Source of the DNA: Geothrix sp. PMB-07
GTDB lineage: Bacteria > Acidobacteriota > Holophagae > Holophagales > Holophagaceae
Reading direction: 5' to 3'
Length of the DNA: 64,000 nucleotides
Assembly: GCF_030758935.1 (NCBI RefSeq)
Contig: NZ_CP132333.1
Span: 3,534,992 to 3,598,991 of the forward strand
The notes beneath the pieces are model-generated. The model did not search any database. It was not told where the DNA came from and worked only from the letters and a program-made list of their open reading frames with translations. Each line of letters begins with the position of its first letter. Positions within the stretch are counted from its first letter, which is position 1. The position numbers and the translations under genes were made by a program. Shown piece by piece: positions 43,007 through 50,600 of this stretch.

Positions 43007-43395
43007 CCCGTGGTGGTCGTGGCGAATGGATAGGCCTAACCTCCCGCAGAAACCCCCCTCCTGCCGCGACGCCCTGGGGGAAGTTCTGTGAGTTAACCAG
43101 GGCCTGGATCAAGGTGGACCGCCCCTGGCAAGGCAACCTAACTGAAACCCTTGAACTGGCTCGCGACGGAATGCACTGGGCGAACTACCAGGCGTCAAGG
43201 AAGAGGAAGCCCAAGCCTTGGTCAAACGAAGAGGCTTTTCTAGTTGCATGGGCTAGGAGGCGCAGGTGGCTTGTGGACATCGACACCACTCGTGGCCTCG
43301 TCACCATTCGAGTGGACCCGGGTAAACAGTCTCCTGTGATCAAGCCAAAGCGCATGGTCGATGAACAGCCCCCGCTCCCAGGGCTTTTTGATTAG
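43003..43395 (+). CDS. Hypothetical protein of the element
   Basis: 130 aa from a GTG overlapping the preceding stop. Basic, Trp-rich (WGKFCELTRAWIKVDRPWQG, HWANYQASRKRKPKPWSNEE). Ends with PPLPGLFD, a short motif similar to beta-clamp-binding peptides (QxxLxxLF-like), which is only suggestive. Its stop overlaps the convergent SRAP gene by 4 bp. No family recognised. Confidence 0.5.
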   Translation: MTRGGRGEWIGLTSRRNPPPAATPWGKFCELTRAWIKVDRPWQGNLTETLELARDGMHWANYQASRKRKPKPWSNEEAFLVAWARRRRWLVDIDTTRGLVTIRVDPGKQSPVIKPKRMVDEQPPLPGLFD

Positions 43396-44060
43396 GCCGA
43401 CACCGGCAGAATCAACCCCGGATGGTCGTTCCGCACGTTTCCGACCTCCGGGCCCACCTCATGGGCGGCCATGAGCTGCTGCGGGTAGGGCACCAAGAGT
43501 GGCTTAACCTCTCGCGTCTGCGAGGCAGGGTCCAGCCAGAGGTCCCACGCCGAGCGGGGAAGGATCACTGGCATTCGGTTGTGAATCCCGGCCATAAGTT
43601 CGTTGGGATCTGTGGTGATAATGCAGGCACTGATCATCACCTCGCCATTGGGACCCTGCCAGTCCTCCATGAGGCCAGCAAACGCAAAGAATGGCTCCTC
43701 GGTGGGGTGAATGTAGAACGGGCGCTTGGCCTTTCCTTCGGCCTTCCACTCGTAGAAGCCGCTGGCGGGGATGATGACTCGCTTGCGCTTGAAGGCAGTG
43801 CGGAAGCTAGGCTTCTCTTCGATAGTTTCGGCGCGGGCGTTGATCGGCTTGGAGAACTCGTTAGGGTCTTTCACCCAGCCAGGGATCAGGCCCCAGTAAG
43901 CCACATCAGCCACGCGTTGCCCGCTCTCAGGGCGCACAAAGATGATGTAGCGTCCTGGGCCGATGTTATGGCCCCCCTTGATGGAGAATCCGGTGGGGAC
44001 CAACCCAAACGCCTGTTGGAGCGTGGGGGCGTCAATCTCGAAGGTGTACCGGCCGCACAT
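43392..44060 (-). CDS. SRAP (HMCES/YedK-type) DNA-protein crosslinking protein
   Basis: 222 aa. The N-terminus MCGRYTFE exposes the catalytic Cys2 that forms a thiazolidine crosslink with abasic sites in single-stranded DNA. Further SRAP motifs are PINARAETIEEKPSF, IPASGFYEWK (catalytic Glu region) and IHNRMPVILP (His). YedK-type proteins shield abasic sites; in mobile elements they are frequent cargo and some have been linked to replication or host-defence interplay. Encoded 5' of the GGGAAAA block copy B. Confidence 0.92.
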   Translation of the reverse strand: MCGRYTFEIDAPTLQQAFGLVPTGFSIKGGHNIGPGRYIIFVRPESGQRVADVAYWGLIPGWVKDPNEFSKPINARAETIEEKPSFRTAFKRKRVIIPASGFYEWKAEGKAKRPFYIHPTEEPFFAFAGLMEDWQGPNGEVMISACIITTDPNELMAGIHNRMPVILPRSAWDLWLDPASQTREVKPLLVPYPQQLMAAHEVGPEVGNVRNDHPGLILPVSA

Positions 44061-44087
44061 GGGTACGGATCATAACCTCAGTATCAA

Positions 44088-44193
44088 GTTCCCGTTTTCC
44101 CATTTTGCTTCCCAGGGCAACCCCGAAAACGGGAAGCGAAGAGCCGCACCATTCCTAGCTGTTTCCCGTTTTTCCCATGATTCCCACTTTTCT
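44088..44193. repeat. GGGAAAA repeat block, copy B (inverted relative to copy A)
   Basis: On the minus strand it reads AGAAAAGTGGGAATCATGGG, AAAAACGGGAAAC, a core AGCTAGGAATGGTGCGG and then AATGGGAAAACGGGAACT, in the same order as the block at 36058-36172. It lies between the integrase stop and the SRAP start. The duplicate, opposite orientation and purine-rich units suggest an origin, a partition-like site or a shared operator. Confidence 0.55.
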
Positions 44194-44222
44194 ACACAGG
44201 GGGGGCCTATACCCTTTTGGGT

Positions 44223-45602
44223 TCATTCGGAAGCAACGGCAATTTTCAACGGAGTCACCTTCGGATCGTTCCCAAGGCCCAGCTTCGGGGCAAGGGTTCG
44301 GATGGCATCGGCAAGGGCGGTTGGGGCGAGGTGCCCATAGTGCTTCTCTGTCATTCGGGTATCGGTGTGCCCTAGCTGGGCGGCAACATAGGCCATGGGA
44401 AGCCCTGCATTCACCAAACCGGAAGCATAGGTATGCCGCAACTCATGGAAGGCGGCTTTGGGCACCTCCGCGGCCTTGCAGGCGAGGGACATAAAGCGGG
44501 TTTGATCGGAGGCTCCCCAGCCCCCTGCCAGCTCCGGGCGCTTCCTTCGTTCCACCTCATCCCGAAGGAACATGAGTTCATCGGAGGGGCGCCCGGCGGT
44601 AATGCTTGTAAAGAATTCCTGGGCCTCTTCGGTCAAGACGATATGGCGAGATTTACCGCTCTTCGATATGGCAATGAATAGGCTCCCATTGGCGGCGTTG
44701 AAGTCTCCCACCACCAAGCGGCACAACTCCCCATACCGGGCGCCGGTGTAGAGGGCACCCTTTACGAGGCGCCGGAAGTCAGCGGGGCAGACGTTCACAA
44801 GCCGCACTTGCTCTTCGGCACTCAGGAACCGGATTCGGGCGCTTGTGGTGCCCTTGTAGGGTTTCACAGCCTGCCAGGCTTCCCCGTGTTTCACCCGTCC
44901 CCGATCCAAGGCGTGATTCAGTGCGGCTTTGAGCGTGGATAGCACCCGGTTCGCCGTATCCTTCCGGGCACGTTTCTCCTCCTCCGTCTGTGGCGGGGCA
45001 GGCTTTGGCTTCGGCGGATCGTCTTTGGATGGCTTCTTCTTGTGGCTCTTCACCCCCGCCTTGCCGGTTCGCTTTCGCTTCGGGGCCTCTGTGAGCCGCT
45101 TCTGCCAAGCCTCGATCCGGCGACGCGTCAGCTCTGCCACCTCCAGGGCGCCCAGCTCCGGCACGATCCACAGGGCGGAGCGTTGCTTATCCCGATCCAG
45201 CCCCTTCACACCACGGCGCTCGGCATCCTCAAAATAGGCCTCCATGGCATCGGCCACCGTCCAGGGGCCCTTCTTGCGGGGCACTCCCTCACGGGCGAGG
45301 ATCGCTTCATCGGCCCGCGATTCGAACCATTCTTGGGCCTTGGCCTGGGCCTGGGCGAAGGTGAGCACCGCCACTCCATCGGCATCCGAATAATCGTCAG
45401 CCGTGCCGATTCGGGCCTGGGCCTCGCTCTTCGTTTCGGGATCATTCCACCGGGCGAGCCAGGACCCAGCGGCTTTGCTCATGGGCCTCCGGTATGCCAG
45501 ATATTGCCCCGGAGCGAGGGGGGATTGATGCCGAATCCCTGATTCCAGCTTGAGGCGGGCGCTTCTCGTGTCCAATTTCGAACTACGCTTGGTGCGTGCC
45601 AT
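44223..45602 (-). CDS. int: Tyrosine recombinase (integrase) of the tRNA-Glu element
   Basis: 459 aa. The N-terminal arm/core-binding region includes an unusual Lys/Pro linker (KSHKKKPSKDDPPKPKPAPP). The catalytic pentad is complete: Arg in GALYTGARYGELCRL, Lys in SKSGKSRHI, His-x-x-Arg in HELRHTYASGL, His in LGHTDTRMTEKH and Tyr in HYGHL. Start at ATG 45602 (MARTKRSSKLDTRSARLKLE), behind GGGGGC; the upstream ORF extension overlaps the arm site. Lies ~160 bp from attR, as expected. It would catalyse integration at and excision from tRNA-Glu. Confidence 0.94.
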   Translation of the reverse strand: MARTKRSSKLDTRSARLKLESGIRHQSPLAPGQYLAYRRPMSKAAGSWLARWNDPETKSEAQARIGTADDYSDADGVAVLTFAQAQAKAQEWFESRADEAILAREGVPRKKGPWTVADAMEAYFEDAERRGVKGLDRDKQRSALWIVPELGALEVAELTRRRIEAWQKRLTEAPKRKRTGKAGVKSHKKKPSKDDPPKPKPAPPQTEEEKRARKDTANRVLSTLKAALNHALDRGRVKHGEAWQAVKPYKGTTSARIRFLSAEEQVRLVNVCPADFRRLVKGALYTGARYGELCRLVVGDFNAANGSLFIAISKSGKSRHIVLTEEAQEFFTSITAGRPSDELMFLRDEVERRKRPELAGGWGASDQTRFMSLACKAAEVPKAAFHELRHTYASGLVNAGLPMAYVAAQLGHTDTRMTEKHYGHLAPTALADAIRTLAPKLGLGNDPKVTPLKIAVASE

Positions 45603-45634
45603 ACAGCCCCCACATAGGTTTCCGGGTTTTGGCC

Positions 45635-45664
45635 GTGTCCAAACCATGTCCAAAACCTGTTCCC
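45635..45664 (+). repeat. Arm-type integrase site, right end
   Basis: 30-bp direct counterpart of 34496-34525 (28/30 identical; only the central two bases differ). It lies in the integrase promoter region, 33 bp upstream of the start codon, so bound integrase could autoregulate. Confidence 0.6.
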
Positions 45665-45762
45665 AAACCAGCATGCATCACTTGGCACTACAATGCATTA
45701 AATTCAATATTATCTTAGTTCACTCCAGTTCGCCGGGGTGCACTAAAGTGTCTTTCCAGGCA

Positions 45763-45812
45763 CTCTCACAGCGGGAACAGGGGTTCGATTCCCCTTGGGA
45801 CTACCAACAAAG
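45763..45812 (+). repeat. attR: duplicated tRNA-Glu 3' end
   Basis: Direct repeat of 34383-34432 with one mismatch. It is only a 3' tRNA fragment and cannot fold into a tRNA. It marks the chromosomal junction and is followed by the original tRNA terminator. Confidence 0.92.
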
Positions 45813-45837
45813 GCCCGGCATTTGCCGGGCCTTTTCA
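45809..45837 (+). terminator. Ancestral tRNA-Glu terminator
   Basis: AAAGGCCCGGCA pairs with TGCCGGGCCTTT (12 bp, 2-nt loop) followed by T's. It directly follows attR and would be the tRNA-Glu terminator before integration. Confidence 0.8.
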
Positions 45838-45839
45838 TA

Positions 45840-45973
45840 TCCCAAGGGGGATCGAAGTCACGGCTGGCGCGCAGGTAGGGGCCAGGCGGAGGCCCGTGCG
45901 CAGCCAGCCGTGCGGCCGGAGCGTCACCCCGGAGGCGCAGCCGCAGGGGGTGACGCGGAGGCCCCCCCTGGGA
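45840..45973. repeat. Nested palindromic element beyond attR
   Basis: An outer stem TCCCAAGGGGG / CCCCC(C)TGGGA encloses two hairpins: ACGGCTGGCGCGCA with TGCGC-A-GCCAGCCGT (one bulge; 45860-45911), and GCGTCACCCC with GGGGTGACGC (45921-45956, perfect 10 bp). The left outer arm continues as an inverted, one-mismatch copy of the tRNA T-arm sequence (TCCCAAGGGGGATCGAA). It encodes no plausible protein. Confidence 0.6.
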
Positions 45974-46030
45974 CGACCAACATCGAGGCCAGAGAAATCT
46001 AGGCTCTGTTTGTATTTCGACGGCATCTCG
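45962..46030 (+). repeat. Decayed second att-like sequence
   Basis: CCTGGGACGACCAACATCGA, then GGCCAGAGAAATCTAGGCTC and CGACGGCAT near 46020, align in order with the sequence just across attL (34413-34475: tRNA 3' end, AGCCTAGAGAAATCTAGGCT, GCGGCAT). This looks like the left junction of an earlier, related element, most of which has been lost. The rest up to 46200 holds no gene or clear signal other than the AGGA site of the following kinase. Confidence 0.6.
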
Positions 46031-46200
46031 GCGAACCTGCCCTCGCCAAGTCAAACAGCAGCTGACTGGGTGACCGGAATACGCTCGAGGCTGAGGTTCC
46101 ATACAGCTGGCCGGGTTGGCGGCCCCTCCCAGATGATCAATAACTACGCCCTTCGCAGGTTCATTCCGATCCGGTAAAGCAGAAACCTCCAGGATCCAAC

Positions 46201-48000
46201 GTGCCAGCGCCATCCATCTCGCCCTTCCGCCTCCTGGCGGATGCCCTTCGGGGCGATCCGCCTGCGGACCTCGGCTTGGCTGCAGTGCGTCGGTCCATCT
46301 TGGACACCAGCCTGCTCGCCCTGGGCCTGCTCATGCTGCCCTCGACGGTGGCCTCCATCATGCGGGCGGTGATGCTGGGCCAGGCCCGCTACGCCATCGC
46401 GTACTACGTCATCATCCCTTGGCTGCTGGGCTTGTACGCCTCAAGGGACTGGATACCCGATTCCATCCGTTCCCATGGCCTCGTCCTGCTCTACCTGGGC
46501 ATCTCCGGCTACACCCTCTGGACCGCTGGACTGTCCCTGCCCGCGAGTCAGAGCCTGAGCATCATGGGGGCCCTGATGGCCACCCTGCTCCTGGGTCTCC
46601 GTCCAGGGCTCGGCTATGCCGCCCTGGCGGTACTGATGATTGGGCTCTTTTCCCTCCTCGACACCCTGGGGATTCACCACCCGAGCCTGCCCGTCACCTT
46701 GCTCATCGGTCGGCCCTTCCTGGCCTACTGGTTGCCGAATCTGCTTGCGCTACCGGTCTACCTCTTCGTGTTCCTGGCAGGCCTTGCGCGGCTCTTCCAG
46801 CACCTCAGTGGGGTGGCCTCCAGCCTGTTGGAGGAACAGGCGCAGCGCCATCGCATGGAACTGGAGCGCCAGCAAATCCTGGTTCGCCTGCACCAGACTC
46901 AGCGCCTGGAGAGCCTGGGACGCCTGGCGGGGGGCGTGGCTCACGACCTGAACAACGTCCTGGGAGCCATCCTGGCCCACGCCAACGCTGAGCAGTTGCG
47001 AACCCCAGAAACCGGTACGGCGGCCAGCGCCATGGCCACCATCGTCCAGGCCTGTCTAGGAGGCCGTGAGGTGGTGGAAAACCTGCTGCGCTTCGCCCGA
47101 AAGGAGGTGGCCGCCAACACCCTGGTGGACCTCAACGAACTCGTCATGGAGATCACCCAACTCCTGGCCCACAGCACCCGCCAGCGCGTGCGCATCGATG
47201 TGCGGGCGGGTGCGCTCCCCGGGCCGCTGCTGGGGGACCGCGGCGCCCTCAACACAGTCCTGATGAACCTCTGCGTGAATGCCATGGATGCCATGCCAGC
47301 GGGTGGCACCTTGACTCTGACCACGGCCGCCACACCGGAGGGCGGTCTCCAATTGGTCGTCGAGGATGAAGGTGAAGGCATGCCCCCGGAGGTTCTCGCC
47401 CACGCCATGGAACCCTTCTTCACCACCAAGCCCGCGGGCCGGGGCACTGGTTTGGGGCTCGCCATGGTCTATGGGACGGTCCTGGCTCATGATGGCACCT
47501 TTGAGCTGCAGAGCCGACCCGGCGAAGGAACCCAGGCCTACCTGACCTTCCCGGCTTCCAGGATCGGCTCACCTGAGGTGGAGCAGGCGCCGACCCTCCA
47601 GACGGCAGTGCAACCCTCCGCTCTGCGGGTGCTTCTGGTCGACGATGATGAACTGGTGAGGGCCGGCATCCTGGGCCTGCTCCAGGTGCTGGGATGCCAA
47701 GTCCAGGACGCGGCCTCGGGGCCAAAAGCGCTGGCCCTGCTGGAGGGTGACCTGGAGGTGGATGTCGTCCTGCTCGACTTCAACATGCCCGGCATGGACG
47801 GCCTGGAGACCCTAGGCCGCATTCGAAACCGACGTCCGGAATTGCCTGCCTTGCTCATCACCGGCTACGCCGACGACCAGTGCATTCAAGCCCTCGGGGC
47901 ATTCCCCAAGGCCCAGATCATCCAGAAACCATTCACCCAAAAGGAAATGCGTCAGTCCCTCGAAGCATTGTTGAGGAAGCCCGCCCAGACCTCGCTTTAG
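46201..48000 (+). CDS. Hybrid sensor histidine kinase with C-terminal receiver
   Basis: 599 aa from GTG 46201 with AGGA upstream. Residues ~30-220 contain about five or six hydrophobic helices (unclassified membrane sensor). Then a HisKA domain with the phospho-acceptor His in GRLAGGVAHDLNNVLGAIL, and an HATPase: N-box NLCVNAMDAMPAGG, G1 EDEGEGMPPEV, G2 GRGTGLGLAMVYG. The receiver (~residues 475-595) has LLVDDDELVR and phospho-acceptor Asp in VVLLDFNMPGMDGL. No partner regulator or output gene adjoins it, so its pathway is open. Confidence 0.92.
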   Translation: MPAPSISPFRLLADALRGDPPADLGLAAVRRSILDTSLLALGLLMLPSTVASIMRAVMLGQARYAIAYYVIIPWLLGLYASRDWIPDSIRSHGLVLLYLGISGYTLWTAGLSLPASQSLSIMGALMATLLLGLRPGLGYAALAVLMIGLFSLLDTLGIHHPSLPVTLLIGRPFLAYWLPNLLALPVYLFVFLAGLARLFQHLSGVASSLLEEQAQRHRMELERQQILVRLHQTQRLESLGRLAGGVAHDLNNVLGAILAHANAEQLRTPETGTAASAMATIVQACLGGREVVENLLRFARKEVAANTLVDLNELVMEITQLLAHSTRQRVRIDVRAGALPGPLLGDRGALNTVLMNLCVNAMDAMPAGGTLTLTTAATPEGGLQLVVEDEGEGMPPEVLAHAMEPFFTTKPAGRGTGLGLAMVYGTVLAHDGTFELQSRPGEGTQAYLTFPASRIGSPEVEQAPTLQTAVQPSALRVLLVDDDELVRAGILGLLQVLGCQVQDAASGPKALALLEGDLEVDVVLLDFNMPGMDGLETLGRIRNRRPELPALLITGYADDQCIQALGAFPKAQIIQKPFTQKEMRQSLEALLRKPAQTSL

Positions 48001-48044
48001 AGAGGCACGAAACCTGGCAGAGGCGCTAATGGTTCGCGTGTTAA

Positions 48045-48671
48045 ATGCCGATGCAGGCCTCGGGATTTTTCGCCATGAGCATCGGAGCCACGACTTCCAG
48101 CAGTCCTTTCGCGGTCTCGACGGCCTTGAATGCCTATGCCCCATCTCTGGCCTCCTCCAACGGGTTGACAGCCCAAACACTTCCGGGAGCGAGCGACTCT
48201 TTCTCGAGCACATGGCAGGACTCGGCCGCCTTTCAAGACCTCTCCTCGACTCTCGCCAGCCTGCCCACCCTTTATGATTCCACGGGGGCCATCAACCCTT
48301 CGGCAGCCAGCCAGTTCCTCTCATCCCTCACGAGCAGCCTTGGTTCCCTTGGCTTGGGCAATGGAGGCACGGCCATCACCCCTGGAGCCTTCGGTGCCTT
48401 GGCGACTCCCGGGGGGCTCACTCCTGAAGCCGCCAACTTGCTCTTCGGAAACACCGATTCGAGTGGGAGTTCGGAACTTCCTTCGTCGGTGCTCAATATG
48501 GATGCCACCCTGGCCCTGGCGACCTACAACTACCAGCAGAGCCTATCCTCTTCCAACACTGGGGCCGCGACCACCCCGGCAGGGAGTTCACCCGGGGCTG
48601 CCACCGTTCAGGCTGCGATTGCCTCGGCACAGTCCACTGCCTTTGCGAGCCTGTTCAACCTGATCGGTTAG
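48045..48671 (+). CDS. Ser/Ala/Gly-rich hypothetical protein
   Basis: 208 aa from ATG 48045, or 198 aa from ATG 48075 (MSIGATTSSS); neither start has a good ribosome binding site. Low complexity throughout: SSTLASLPTLYDSTGAINPS, SLTSSLGSLGLGNGG, TTPAGSSPGAATVQAAIASA. No signal peptide or Cys. The composition is like flagellar-associated or secreted proteins, but no family can be named. It lies 44 bp after the sensor kinase and may be co-transcribed. Confidence 0.5.
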   Translation: MPMQASGFFAMSIGATTSSSPFAVSTALNAYAPSLASSNGLTAQTLPGASDSFSSTWQDSAAFQDLSSTLASLPTLYDSTGAINPSAASQFLSSLTSSLGSLGLGNGGTAITPGAFGALATPGGLTPEAANLLFGNTDSSGSSELPSSVLNMDATLALATYNYQQSLSSSNTGAATTPAGSSPGAATVQAAIASAQSTAFASLFNLIG

Positions 48672-48782
48672 GCGCTGCGGGCCAGGACGGACGTGCCTTC
48701 CCCATGGGTGGGTCCTTCGCACGTGACTTTCCATGCTTTCAGGTGTCACGTTGAAGGCCCGCTCTGGCGCTACCCTAAGGCC

Positions 48783-49082
48783 ATGGACTATCCGCTCAAA
48801 GTTGGCGACCGCGTGCGTCTCACCCCACAGGCGGTGGGTTTCTACGGCGGAGCCTGGCCGCACTTTGTGCCCCAAGCGCAGGGCGGCGGTGCGCCGGGAA
48901 CGCTGCTGTTCGCCGGGGAGCGGCCCCACAAACCCGGAGCTGCGCCGCGTCCCTACTATGTCCGCTGGGACAATGGCACAGAGAACAGCTACCGGGTCGA
49001 GGACCTGGAAGCCGCTTCATCTGCTCAGGAAGCAGATCCCGAAGCACCGAACAATGTGGTGCCCTTTCTTCGGCCCAAATGA
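48783..49082 (+). CDS. Small hypothetical protein with SH3-like beta strands
   Basis: 99 aa from ATG 48783 (MDYPLKVGDRVRLTPQAVGF); longer starts lack signals. VGDRVRLTP, PYYVRWDNGTENSYRVEDLE suggest a small beta-barrel of the type seen in nucleic-acid or ligand-binding modules. No family recognised. It ends 54 bp before the convergent atoA stop. Confidence 0.6.
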   Translation: MDYPLKVGDRVRLTPQAVGFYGGAWPHFVPQAQGGGAPGTLLFAGERPHKPGAAPRPYYVRWDNGTENSYRVEDLEAASSAQEADPEAPNNVVPFLRPK

Positions 49083-49136
49083 GGCCGTGGGGCTGAGCCT
49101 TCTCCAGCGGGATTCGGCCCAGCCCCAGTCGGCTTC

Positions 49137-49799
49137 CTAGAACACCACGGGTCGGCAGTCGTTGGGGATGACGATCTCCGCGTCCGTGCGCCCCTTGATC
49201 CACTCGGGGGTGTAAGGCTCAAAGTACTCGCGCAGGAAGAAGCGGTCGCCCATCACCTCGAACACACCGAGATCCGTCACCACCAGGTTCACTTCGCGCA
49301 CGGCTGTCAGCGGCAGCGTGCAGCGGCGCTTCAGGCGGGAGGCGCCTGAGGGCTCGAAGTGCAGCGTGGCGGCGATGACCACGCGCGAGCCCGTGGTGAG
49401 ATCCATGGCGCCGCCCATGCCCGGCACCATCTTGCCGGGGATCTTGTAGTTCGCGAGGTTGCCCTCCTGATCCACTTCCAGCACGCCCAGCACGGTGTAG
49501 TCCACGTGGCCGCCACGGATGATGCCGAAGCTCATGGCGCTGTCGAAGAAGCAGCCGCCCGGCACCACGGACACCGGCGCGCCACCAGCGTTGGTGAGAT
49601 CGCGGTTCTCCTCGCCCTTGGCGGGCGCGGGCCCCAAGCCGAGCATGCCATTCTCCGACTGCAGGATGAGGGTGACGCCCTCGGGCACGTAGTTGCCCAC
49701 CAGCGTGGGCAGGCCGATGCCCAGGTTCACCACATTGCCGGATTTGAAGATCCGGGCGATGCGCTTGGCGATGTTGTCTTTGTTCGCAACGTAGTCCAT
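49137..49799 (-). CDS. atoA: Acetate/acetoacetate CoA-transferase beta subunit
   Basis: 220 aa from ATG 49799 (GAGGGCGG upstream); GTG 49811 overlapping the atoD stop is an alternative. IARIFKSGNVVNLGIGLPTL and the catalytic Glu in LILQSENGMLGLGPAP are the beta-subunit signature; GGHVDYTVLGVLEVDQEGNL and KMVPGMGGAMDL follow. With AtoD it moves CoA between butyryl-CoA or acetate and acetoacetate, disposing of the acetoacetate released by Kce in lysine fermentation. Last gene of the lysine operon. Confidence 0.93.
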   Translation of the reverse strand: MDYVANKDNIAKRIARIFKSGNVVNLGIGLPTLVGNYVPEGVTLILQSENGMLGLGPAPAKGEENRDLTNAGGAPVSVVPGGCFFDSAMSFGIIRGGHVDYTVLGVLEVDQEGNLANYKIPGKMVPGMGGAMDLTTGSRVVIAATLHFEPSGASRLKRRCTLPLTAVREVNLVVTDLGVFEVMGDRFFLREYFEPYTPEWIKGRTDAEIVIPNDCRPVVF

Positions 49800-49807
49800 G
49801 TCCGCCC

Positions 49808-50494
49808 TCACCCATCCAGCCGTTCGGCCTGCACCAGGAAGTCGATGAAAATCCCCGGCGTGTGCACCGCGTTGGGATCAATGTCGCCCACCTCGACGAT
49901 CTCTTCCGCTTCCGCGATGACCAGCGACGCCGCCATGGCCATCATGGGGTTGAAGTTCCGCGCGGTGTCCGCGTAGACGAGGTTGCCGAAGCGGTCCGCC
50001 TTCTTGGCCTTGATGAGCGCCACGTCGGCTTTCAGCGGCAGTTCCAGCAGGAAGAGGCGATCGCCCACGGTGATCACCTGCTTGCCCTGCTCCACCTCGG
50101 TGCCCAAGCCCGTGGGGGTGAGAATGCCGCCCAGGCCCACGCCGCCCGCGCGAACGCGCTCGGCCAGCGTGCCCTGGGGCACCAGCGATACCTCGGTCTC
50201 GCCATCGTTGATCTGGCGCTGGGTCTCCTGGTTGAGCCCGATATGGCTGGCGATGATCTTCTTGAACTGCCGCTTCACCACGAGGTGTCCGACGCCGGTG
50301 ACCTTGCCCGACTTGAAGTCGTGAATGCCCGTGTCGTTGCAGATGAGGGTCAGGTTCTTCGCGCCCTTTTCCGTCAGTGCCTCGATGACCGTGTGGGGCG
50401 AACCGCAGGCCATGAAGCCGCCCACCATCAGGACATCGCCGTCGCGCACCTTGGCCGCGGCATCCGCCGCGGAAATCACTGGTTTTTGGATCAT
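49808..50494 (-). CDS. atoD: Acetate/acetoacetate CoA-transferase alpha subunit
   Basis: 228 aa from ATG 50494, preceded by AGGAGG; the upstream in-frame ATG at 50533 lacks a site. LMVGGFMACGSPHTVIEALT, the CoA-binding-type GGVGLGGILTPTGLGTEVEQ and ARNFNPMMAMAA are characteristic of the alpha subunit. Partner is AtoA, encoded immediately downstream. It sits 106 bp downstream of kamE in the same direction. Confidence 0.93.
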   Translation of the reverse strand: MIQKPVISAADAAAKVRDGDVLMVGGFMACGSPHTVIEALTEKGAKNLTLICNDTGIHDFKSGKVTGVGHLVVKRQFKKIIASHIGLNQETQRQINDGETEVSLVPQGTLAERVRAGGVGLGGILTPTGLGTEVEQGKQVITVGDRLFLLELPLKADVALIKAKKADRFGNLVYADTARNFNPMMAMAASLVIAEAEEIVEVGDIDPNAVHTPGIFIDFLVQAERLDG

Positions 50495-50600
50495 GAAAAG
50501 CCTCCTGCTTGGGACGAATGCAACATCAAACAAGCGATAAAAAGGTCATCAATTTAAACCACCCCGGAGCCACCACCGCACGGCTTCCGGGGACAGGCGA

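Larger units (their letters stand above)
34383..45812. mobile_element. ~11.4-kb integrative element in tRNA-Glu
   Basis: Bounded by attL (34383) and attR (45763-45812). It encodes an integrase just inside attR, a small HTH excisionase-like protein, a primase-like protein, a DUF927 ATPase and several short overlapping genes, mostly on the minus strand. Matching arm-type repeats lie inside both ends. Cargo includes an SRAP protein and an AT-rich orphan gene, plus one IS3-family insertion. There are no capsid, terminase-large, relaxase or type IV secretion genes. It therefore looks like a phage satellite or a mobilisable/replicative island; which of these is not resolvable from sequence alone. 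Confidence 0.88.

Noticed and set aside
45743-46213. 156-codon minus-strand ORF beyond attR
   Set aside because: It spans attR, a terminator and the nested palindrome; its sequence is explained by tRNA and inverted-repeat DNA.
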